Assembly (NCBI GenBank): GCA_934725655.1 | Contig: CAKVCJ010000030.1 | Location: 1 to 11,563 of the forward strand | DNA from: an uncultured Brachyspira sp. | GTDB lineage: Bacteria > Spirochaetota > Brachyspiria > Brachyspirales > Brachyspiraceae | Direction of reading: 5' to 3' | DNA length: 11,563 nt | In this document: piece after piece, positions 1-5,371 of the stretch | How the letters are laid out: each line of letters starts with the position of its first letter | Position numbering within the stretch: position 1 is the first letter of the stretch | The notes under the pieces: generated by a model | Seen by the model: the letters and a program-made list of their open reading frames with translations, nothing else | What the model was told of the DNA's origin: nothing | The model's database searches: none | Made by a program: the position numbers and the translations under genes

Positions 1-583
1 AATTAAGTGAAGCTATTACAACTATAACAACACTAATACCAATGCTTAAAGGGCTTGAACCATATAAGAAAGGAATCCTCGCACCAAAAAATGACATTAC
101 AAAATTAACTAAATATACAATAGCTATACATAAAGTTGCAGCCACTATCACACTTCTAAACTTTTCTGTTACTCTTATAATTCTAAATCTATAAAGAAGA
201 AGCATAATAAATAAATCAGCAAAAGTAAAAAATACAGCCTGAACAACTATTCCGTCATAAGCAGCATTAAAAACATAAGAAACCGCCCCAATAGCAACAC
301 CCTCAAGTATAGCATAAAGTATAGATAAAACCTTTGCTAACTCTTTTTTGAAAGTCATTATTAAAGCCAAAACAAAAGCCCCTATAGATGAACCTAAAGC
401 AGCAGGATAAAGCATCTCTGGACTGTTTGCTAAAACAAAAAATACGCTCACCATTGCAGAAAGCATTAAAACTAATGTTAAAATAATAGATTTGTTTATA
501 GCACCATTAATAGTCATAGTGCCTTCATTTGCATGCCTTAATTCATAATCAAAAGCTTTTTCTGATAAAACTGGATTAGCCAT
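1..583 (-). CDS. Bax inhibitor-1/YccA-like membrane protein (partial, 3' end outside window)
   Basis: The first 194 codons are visible and the frame is open to the window edge. The protein starts MANPVLSEKAFDYELRHA, followed by TMTINGAINKS and then a series of hydrophobic segments. This opening (xNPVLxEKAF...TMTxNGxxxK) and the later ILEGVAIGAVSYVF and RVTEKFRSVIVAAT stretches are what I know from the YccA-like branch of the Bax inhibitor-1 superfamily, integral inner-membrane proteins; relatives have been linked to calcium leak or membrane-protease control, but no exact role can be assigned here. At least five to six membrane spans are visible. The start ATG (581-583) is fixed by an AGGAGG ribosome binding site at 589-594, six bases upstream. 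The gene has its own promoter just upstream and so is probably transcribed separately from the glycosyltransferase gene behind it. Family call fairly sure; function uncertain. Confidence 0.85.
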   Translation of the reverse strand, partial: MANPVLSEKAFDYELRHANEGTMTINGAINKSIILTLVLMLSAMVSVFFVLANSPEMLYPAALGSSIGAFVLALIMTFKKELAKVLSILYAILEGVAIGAVSYVFNAAYDGIVVQAVFFTFADLFIMLLLYRFRIIRVTEKFRSVIVAATLCIAIVYLVNFVMSFFGARIPFLYGSSPLSIGISVVIVVIASLN

Positions 584-603
584 TTGTACCTCCTAATTTA
601 CTT

Positions 604-631
604 AATATATTAAATATTTAAAAAAAGTCAA
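604..631 (-). promoter_or_regulatory. Promoter of the Bax inhibitor-1/YccA-like gene
   Basis: On the minus strand TTGACT (631-626) is followed after 16 bases by TATATT (609-604). The expected transcript start is about 597, leaving a short leader that carries the AGGAGG site. In such AT-rich DNA chance matches are common, but position relative to the gene is right. Confidence 0.5.
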
Positions 632-667
632 TCAAATAACAATAAATTATATAGCATTAAAATAACT

Positions 668-2235
668 TCATTTTGTTTTTTTATATATTATATAAATATT
701 ATTGCTAAATATCATAGGAGCATCAATTCTTATACCATTTTTACTGCTATCTATATAATATATAATATCAGAATCTTCAGCTTCATTCCAATATCCTGTT
801 TTATTAAAAGCTTCCCCCATATCAGAAAACCAATCTTTATTATCTTCTACATCACCAAACTCTATACTAAATGATTTTAAATTAGCATCCTTTGCTATAG
901 CATCTACAGCATCCATATAATATTCATACTTATACGGTTCTTTATAATTTTTAGTATAAACAATAGTATTAAATCCCATATTAAAAGTATTTAATATAAA
1001 AAATATAACTAATATATTTATAATACCATCTTTATTTTGTAGTTTTAAATAATATAGTAAGTATATAATAGGAGAAAAAGATAAAGCAAAAGCTCCATAT
1101 TGATAACGAAATAATCCAGGTATACCATTGGCTATATTTGTAAATATTATTGTTACAGGAAAATATAATATAAATAATAAAAATAATTCCTTTGCTATTA
1201 CTAAAGAAGTATCAGAACCATTATAATATAAACTATTAAATTTATAGTCTTTGTTTTTTAAATATTTAATAAATGAAAATATAAATGCAAATAATACAAA
1301 TATAATAGAAAATATTAACATTATAATACCAAAATATTTAAACGGATTATTAGTATAAAACTCTATTATATGTTTTAAACTATTTCCATAAAGAGTTGAA
1401 AACTCATTTGTAGGAAACATAATTAATGAATGTACTTGAGGATATATAATACCATAATTTACACTTCCTGCCTTGTTTAACATTTTATCTAAATTGACAA
1501 AATTATTTCTTATTTCATAAACTAAATATGGTAAATATGTTAAAAAAGCTAAAAAAACGCCTATTAGTAACCCTAATAAATTTTTTAAAGTTTTTTTATA
1601 TCTTATAATAAGATATACAATTAGTGTCGGCACTATACCATAATAAACAGCAAAATGTGCTTGTCCCATCAAGGCCAAAATAGGAAACATCAAAATCGAA
1701 GGCAAAAAGCCTTTTCTGAAGAGGCATACTCACCAAACATAGTTAAAAATAAAAAAGAAAAAGAAAGTGTAATATATGGATTGTAAAATATCATATTGGT
1801 ACTAAAATAATATATATTCATTAATACCATAGAAGATATAATAGCAAAAACTGTTAAAGGAAACCGTTTAAAAACCCAATACAAAAATATCATAACAGGA
1901 ATTAACATTGAAATAAGATTATATATACGAGCAATAAAAAAATTACCATTGGCTAATTTATAACATAGAAGAAAATGCAAATAAAAAAAACCTCCAGGAA
2001 CTCTTGGCTTACTATTATCATGTAAACTGCCCATTTCAAAACGTGCTCCAAGATGAGGAATGGTATTACTTTCATAATGTATTTTCATATCATGAAAGTG
2101 CGATGAAAAATCTCTATAATAAATCTGCCCTTCTTTAGGCAGCAAGTATATTCTTAATAAAAGAGCAAATATAATAGTAAATACAATTAAAAAATATACT
2201 AAATATTTATTTTCAGACTTCATAATACTATCCAT
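668..2235 (-). pseudogene. GT39-like integral membrane glycosyltransferase, frame broken by one base
   Basis: Two overlapping open frames, 1690-2235 (181 residues) and 668-1705 (345 residues), are the two halves of one protein of about 522 residues. The first half has a membrane span at residues 11-32, then an extracytoplasmic loop with acidic residues (YYRDFSSHFHD, D42 and D49) and RVPGGFFYLHFLL, as in GT-C glycosyltransferases that use lipid-linked sugars (GT39/PMT, ArnT-like). The second half begins LPSILMFPILALMGQAHFA, also typical of that fold, followed by about six further spans. Joining needs one extra T in the T5 run at 1704-1708 (EKAF then LPSI). This may be a real mutation, a phase-variable tract, a -1 ribosomal slip, or a sequencing error. 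Start ATG 2233-2235 or 2221-2223 cannot be separated; only weak GGATAA/GGATAG sites precede them. Sugar and acceptor are not predictable. Transcribed from the promoter at 2255-2282. Confidence 0.75.
1704..1708 (-). other. Frame-break site (T5 run) in the glycosyltransferase gene
   Basis: On the minus strand the sequence reads GAA AAG GCT TTT TGC, which leads to a stop (CLRF*) within five codons. Reading back by one base after TTT gives TTG CCT TCG and restores the long downstream frame. The + strand shows five A between GGC and GCC. One more A would make the gene whole. Confidence 0.75.
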
Positions 2236-2254
2236 TAATATAATACTTTATCCA

Positions 2255-2282
2255 AGTATATAGGTATAAATAAAAAACTCAA
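2255..2282 (-). promoter_or_regulatory. Promoter of the glycosyltransferase gene
   Basis: Minus-strand TTGAGT (2282-2277), 16-base spacer, TATACT (2260-2255). The -35 box overlaps the stop codon of the first gene-tail repeat, so the repeat and promoter are physically fused. Predicted transcript start is about 2248, 13 bases before the first ATG. Confidence 0.5.
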
Positions 2283-2320
2283 GCCCATTTAGCGAACTTC
2301 CTAAACGCAGTAACAGCCTG
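2281..2320 (-). repeat. Isolated gene tail, copy 1 (relic of the pentapeptide gene 3' end)
   Basis: This 40-bp stretch matches 3635-3674, the coding end of the pentapeptide-repeat gene, at 38 of 40 positions. In frame it reads ISYFIQAVTAFRKFAKWA followed by TGA, against SVQTVTAFRKFAKGA in the full gene. No start codon or body belongs to it. It lies between the first HicB gene and the glycosyltransferase promoter. The 19-bp core CTGTTACTGCGTTTAGGAA (2298-2316) is identical in all three copies. Confidence 0.9.
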
Positions 2321-2335
2321 AATAAAATATGATAT

Positions 2336-2734
2336 TTATTTATAATAACTAGATATATAATTTTTGGCAGCTAATGATATAAATTCACTTCTATTTGATG
2401 ATAAGTTATCTATTGTCTTTAATAAACTCTCGTCTAATGTAATATCTATTCTCTTCTTCTTCTCTCTTGAAACTTTCACCTCTATTAACATTCTCGTTAT
2501 AGGTTCATCTTCAGTCTCTTTAATTATCTTTTCTAAACTAGAGGCTTTTGGAATTTTCTCGCCATCTTCTATCATACCATCAATATGCATTTGAAGTGCT
2601 ACTTTAGAATTATTTACTGTTTCCTCTAAAGTTTTACCTGCACTTACACATCCGTCAAAATCGTAAAATGCTGAATTATAACCTGATTTTACTTTATAAA
2701 TATTTGCTACAAATGTTTCTATATTTTTTTTCAT
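2336..2734 (-). CDS. hicB: HicB-family antitoxin with ribbon-helix-helix domain
   Basis: 132 residues in two domains. Residues 8-70 have the HicB fold pattern: FYDFDGCVSAGKTLEE, then ALQMHIDGMIEDGEKIPKAS, which matches the family consensus (PDxPGCxSxGxTxEEA, HxxxMxEDGExIPxPS). Residues 94-129 (RIDITLDESLLKTIDNL, then SNRSEFISLAAKNYI) form a ribbon-helix-helix DNA-binding domain. Such antitoxins bind and block HicA and repress their own operon as a complex. The gene follows hicA after 24 bases, the usual hicA-hicB order. I see no clear Shine-Dalgarno sequence before the ATG, only AT-rich DNA, so translation may depend on coupling to hicA. Likely operator: the direct repeat at 3012-3034. A copy of the pentapeptide-gene tail follows its stop. 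Family call is strong. Confidence 0.92.
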   Translation of the reverse strand: MKKNIETFVANIYKVKSGYNSAFYDFDGCVSAGKTLEETVNNSKVALQMHIDGMIEDGEKIPKASSLEKIIKETEDEPITRMLIEVKVSREKKKRIDITLDESLLKTIDNLSSNRSEFISLAAKNYISSYYK

Positions 2735-2758
2735 AATAAAATATTTTATAAAAACAAA

Positions 2759-2956
2759 CTATTTATTTAAAATCTTTATCTTAGCTTGTTTTTCTATACT
2801 TTTTATCACAGCTACCTGTAAATCAACATTACTATGATAAGGTACTGTAACTCTTCCCTTTTTCGTATTATGTTTAAACTGTTTATGGCTTCCTTTCTGA
2901 GCAATTTGAAACCAGCCATCTTTTTTTAGAAGTGTTATAATTTCTGATGCTTTCAA
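2759..2956 (-). CDS. hicA: HicA-family toxin, predicted mRNA interferase (TTG start)
   Basis: 65 residues, the normal size of HicA. The sequence shows KASEIITLLKKDGW, then QKGSHKQFKH with the catalytic-type histidine at 24, then GRVTVPYHSNVDLQ, then a final helix containing IKSIEKQAKI. This is the double-stranded-RNA-binding-like fold of HicA, which cleaves mRNA when free of HicB. The start is TTG (2954-2956), not ATG: an AAGGAGA site (2963-2969) lies 6 bases upstream and the family's N-terminus begins exactly here. A rare start codon would keep toxin output low relative to antitoxin. A second in-frame start is not available. A 37-codon open frame (2883-2996, minus) with its own AAGGAG site overlaps the 5' end in another frame. 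All key residues are present, so the toxin looks intact. Confidence 0.93.
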   Translation of the reverse strand: MKASEIITLLKKDGWFQIAQKGSHKQFKHNTKKGRVTVPYHSNVDLQVAVIKSIEKQAKIKILNK

Positions 2957-3011
2957 TGAAATTCTCCTTATTAATAATAAAACAATTCATAACCATTTCA
3001 ACACTCCTTTT

Positions 3012-3049
3012 TATACACATAAGTATACACATAAACCATTTTTTGTCAA
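3012..3049 (-). promoter_or_regulatory. Promoter and probable HicB operator of hicA-hicB
   Basis: Minus-strand TTGACA (3049-3044), 16-base spacer, TATACT (3027-3022). The -10 box sits inside two direct copies of TATACACATAA (+ strand 3012-3022 and 3024-3034), 12 bases apart centre to centre, with the palindrome GTATAC between them. Short repeats about one helical turn apart over the -10 box are what a ribbon-helix-helix repressor such as HicB would bind. Binding is inference. Confidence 0.65.
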
Positions 3050-3060
3050 CTCACAATCAC

Positions 3061-3095
3061 CCCCCTTAGAAAATTTCCTAAACGCAGTAACAGTC
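3061..3095 (-). repeat. Isolated gene tail, copy 2 (degenerate)
   Basis: The minus strand reads WTVTAFRKFSKG in the same frame as the pentapeptide protein's C-terminus, with a stop directly upstream and no coding body. The 19-bp core (3075-3093) is identical to the other copies; outside the core it has decayed (10 of 14 bases match on the 3' side). It separates the two toxin-antitoxin pairs. Confidence 0.85.
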
Positions 3096-3124
3096 CATTA
3101 TATAAAAACACATTCATAAATTAT

Positions 3125-3358
3125 TTAAATTTTTTCTATAAGATTATTATATTCTTCTACATCGAGATTTATTTCATTTAATATTTTTCTCATAAGCGGT
3201 CTTGATATTACCTTGCTTGAGTGAAAAGGTATAACGGTGCATCGTCCGTCCTCATGTTTATAAAAAGCATGACTTCCTTTCTGCCTATGTTTAACAAACC
3301 CTAATAAAAACAACAATTTTTCTATAGTTTTTGCCTCCTTTAATATTAGCTTACTCAT
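3125..3358 (-). CDS. hicA: HicA-family toxin of the second toxin-antitoxin pair
   Basis: 77 residues. It carries a variant HicA signature, KHRQKGSHAFYKHEDGR with the catalytic-type histidine at 30, then CTVIPFHSSKVISRPLMRKI and an acidic C-terminal tail (DVEEYNNLIEKI). This is the YcfA-like branch, a predicted mRNA interferase. Its ATG overlaps the stop of the upstream hicB by four bases (ATGA, 3355-3358), so translation is coupled and the antitoxin is made first. It is clearly not a copy of the hicA at 2759-2956: only the GSH and the PxHS motifs are shared. Its stop is followed after 29 bases by gene-tail copy 2. All expected residues are present, so it is probably functional. Confidence 0.9.
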   Translation of the reverse strand: MSKLILKEAKTIEKLLFLLGFVKHRQKGSHAFYKHEDGRCTVIPFHSSKVISRPLMRKILNEINLDVEEYNNLIEKI

Positions 3359-3579
3359 ACAAGCTCTATCTCTTCTACCTTTACAAACTCTGGAATGGCA
3401 TTCTTCTCTTCAATGTCCATCTCTTCAAGACATAAATCCAAAACCTCTTTTAATCTTATATGCAGCTCTTCCAAAGTGTCAGCCTGTGTATGTGCCCCCA
3501 CTATTGAAGGAATATAGCCCACATAAACATTGGTTTCTTTATCATATTCTATATATGCAAAAAACTTTTTCTTATCCAT
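3355..3579 (-). CDS. hicB: Short HicB-family antitoxin of the second pair
   Basis: 74 residues: FFAYIEYDKETNVYVGYIPS, then VGAHTQADTLEELHIRLKEVLDLCLEEM, matching the short HicB family (usual pattern YxGYVPxLPGxxTQGxTLEEL). Unlike the other HicB here it ends after this domain and has no ribbon-helix-helix segment, so it can neutralise its toxin but has no visible DNA-binding part of its own. Order is hicB then hicA, with a four-base overlap. The ATG (3577-3579) is supported by GAGGT (3586-3590), six bases upstream. The 55 bases to the pentapeptide gene stop contain a weak promoter, and readthrough from that gene is also possible. Confidence 0.88.
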   Translation of the reverse strand: MDKKKFFAYIEYDKETNVYVGYIPSIVGAHTQADTLEELHIRLKEVLDLCLEEMDIEEKNAIPEFVKVEEIELV

Positions 3580-3608
3580 TAGCAGACCTCAAAGCATTTA
3601 ATATTTTA

Positions 3609-3635
3609 ATTATAACATAAATTGGTATTAATTTA
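3609..3635 (-). promoter_or_regulatory. Weak promoter candidate for hicB-hicA
   Basis: Minus-strand TATAAT (3614-3609) preceded after 16 bases by a poor -35 match (TTAAAT, overlapping the stop of the pentapeptide gene). The distance from gene tail to -10 box is nearly the same as in copy 1. Confidence 0.35.
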
Positions 3636-5168
3636 AGCCCCTTTAGCGAACTTCCTAAACGCAGTAACAGTCTGCACCGAGCCGTACCAAAACAACACCT
3701 TACCTAAAAAATAAACTAAAACGCCGAATATTTTTAATAATAAATGCATATTAGATGCAGCATATTTTATTAAAAGTGTGTAATCTGTAGGTATAAAATA
3801 TTTTATTAACTCTGGAAATAAATTTTTATAATATAAACATATTATATTAGATTGAGTTAAATCAGGAATATAAAAAACTATAAAACAAATAACCGTTATA
3901 GCTATAGTCATACCTAAAGCCCTAATCCAATTCTGCCCATTGTCGCTGTAGAGTGAACTTAATTCAATAGAAAGTATGTCTCCTAAAGTTTTGAAATTTT
4001 TATTTTTCTGCCAATCTTTTATTAAATCTTCTTTGTGTTTATCAATTTCCTTAGCCTTATATTCTAATGCATCAATAGCATTGTTTCTGGCATAAGCCTG
4101 CTGTTTAAGAAATAAAGCACTTTCACGATTGGCGAATTTATGCACTTTGAAATTAACAGGATTGATTAAACCGCCATCAATAATGGAACCTTTAAAATCT
4201 GCTTCTTTTACTTCTATATTTTGTAAATCAATTTTTCCTGTTATTCTTATATTATAAAAATGTATTTTATTTATTTCATTATTTTTTTTATTTATATCTT
4301 TTAATATTTCTTTTTTCTCATCTTCCAATAAATAATAAAAAAATCTATCATAATAATTATTTTCTATAAAATTATTATCTATTGATAGAATAGAATTATT
4401 ATCATTAAATTTAATTTCATTAAATGATAATTTACTTATTGTAGAACCACGAAAATACATAATTGTATTCATAGTTGTATTTTTGAATTCTAAATTTGAT
4501 TTAAAATTAGATATATAAAAACAAATAATATTATTTAATTCACATTTTTTACTAAATATTAAAATTGAATGAAATGTATTTCTTATAAAAAATGAAATAC
4601 CGTTAAATTTTGAATTCTTAATTTCAACTCTGCAGTCAAAATTACAATATGCAAATGATAACATATTATTAAATTCAATATTATCAAACTCTAATCGTTG
4701 CATTTTATAAAAATCAGAATGTGAAAATACTAATAGTTTATTAAAATTAGAATTATAAAATCCAACATTTAATTGCAGAGTAGTATTGCGAAAATATACT
4801 GAACCATTAAAGTTAACATTTTGAATGAATAGCCCACAAGAAATTATAATATTTTCAAAATTAATATTATAATTTAATTCATATTTATCTTCTTTTTTTG
4901 TACTAAAATATTGAATTACATTCTCTAAACTAAAAGAGATTGGAATTTTTTCTTCAACATTATCATTATTTATAACCCTTATATTTAATGTATAGTCTTT
5001 TTCTTCTTCATCTGTAATAGTCAAACTATAACCTTGTAAAATTTTTCCTTTATTAAGAGCTTGACCTAACAAATTTAATTTAAGATATAATATTAATTGT
5101 TCTTTTGTTTTACATTCTCTAATATTTCTTGGGGATAATATTGTTTCATTAGTATCTAATACAATCAT
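3633..5168 (-). CDS. Pentapeptide-repeat-like protein with two C-terminal membrane segments
   Basis: 511 residues. Residues 1-100 are a soluble N-terminal part with no family I recognise. Residues 103-250 and again 303-330 show degenerate five-residue repeats with F, L or I at every fifth place (VNFNG, VYFRN, VGFYN, LVFSH, LEFDN, LSFAY, LEFKN), the sign of a pentapeptide-type right-handed beta helix. Residues 345-390 (ESALFLKQQAYARNNAIDALEYKAKEID in outline) form the helical linker often seen after such repeats in membrane-bound members. Membrane spans lie at about 415-434 and 474-495, and the last residues, RKFAKG, are positive. The protein is probably membrane-anchored with the beta helix in the cytoplasm; its function is unknown. 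Start ATG 5166-5168 has AAGAG (5175-5179) six bases upstream and a promoter at 5196-5223. Its 3' end recurs twice downstream. Confidence 0.8.
   Translation of the reverse strand: MIVLDTNETILSPRNIRECKTKEQLILYLKLNLLGQALNKGKILQGYSLTITDEEEKDYTLNIRVINNDNVEEKIPISFSLENVIQYFSTKKEDKYELNYNINFENIIISCGLFIQNVNFNGSVYFRNTTLQLNVGFYNSNFNKLLVFSHSDFYKMQRLEFDNIEFNNMLSFAYCNFDCRVEIKNSKFNGISFFIRNTFHSILIFSKKCELNNIICFYISNFKSNLEFKNTTMNTIMYFRGSTISKLSFNEIKFNDNNSILSIDNNFIENNYYDRFFYYLLEDEKKEILKDINKKNNEINKIHFYNIRITGKIDLQNIEVKEADFKGSIIDGGLINPVNFKVHKFANRESALFLKQQAYARNNAIDALEYKAKEIDKHKEDLIKDWQKNKNFKTLGDILSIELSSLYSDNGQNWIRALGMTIAITVICFIVFYIPDLTQSNIICLYYKNLFPELIKYFIPTDYTLLIKYAASNMHLLLKIFGVLVYFLGKVLFWYGSVQTVTAFRKFAKGA
3635..3674 (-). 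repeat. Gene tail, copy 3 (in place, coding)
   Basis: The presumed source copy: it is the last 12 codons plus stop of the pentapeptide gene, encoding TVTAFRKFAKGA. It matches copy 1 at 38 of 40 positions and copy 2 across the whole 19-bp core (3652-3670). Upstream of base 3674 the similarity to copy 1 stops abruptly. Confidence 0.9.
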
Positions 5169-5195
5169 AAAAAACTCTTAAAAAATCATACTTCA

Positions 5196-5223
5196 ATTAT
5201 AACCCAAATATATAAATCATCAA
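5196..5223 (-). promoter_or_regulatory. Promoter of the pentapeptide-repeat gene
   Basis: Minus-strand TTGATG (5223-5218), 16-base spacer, perfect TATAAT (5201-5196). Expected start about 5189, leaving a 21-base leader with the AAGAG site. It makes the gene independent of the restriction-modification gene upstream. Confidence 0.55.
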
Positions 5224-5260
5224 TAATAATGCATTTTATAAAAATAGTTTTTTATTTATC

Positions 5261-5320
5261 TGCAGGGCTTTGCCCCGCACCCCACTTCTTTTATTGGTAT
5301 AAAAGAAGCAAAAGAACTGC
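5261..5320. repeat. GC-richer palindromic repeat element between pentapeptide and restriction-modification genes
   Basis: Two adjacent hairpins: GCAGGGC-TTT-GCCCCGC (5262-5278, one mismatch) and a perfect 9-bp stem CTTCTTTTA/TAAAAGAAG (5285-5293 and 5300-5308) with a 6-base loop. The element ends AAAAGAACTGCA. The first 15 bases (5261-5275) recur inverted at 8046-8060, and the AAGAACTG end recurs at 8009-8018 and, inverted, at 8201-8208. It lies downstream of the restriction-modification gene, but no T run follows either stem in that direction, so it is not a classical terminator. Confidence 0.8.
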
Positions 5321-5371
5321 ATAAAAAAATTCACCTTTGGCAACGCTAAAAAGTTAAATCAAAAACTAAAA

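Noticed and set aside
2364..2594. 76-codon open frame on the plus strand
   Set aside because: Antisense to the HicB antitoxin gene, which has clear family motifs; this is a shadow.
5285..5308. Intrinsic terminator of the restriction-modification gene
   Set aside because: The 9-bp stem is perfect, but on the transcribed strand it is followed by a G-rich stretch, not a T run.
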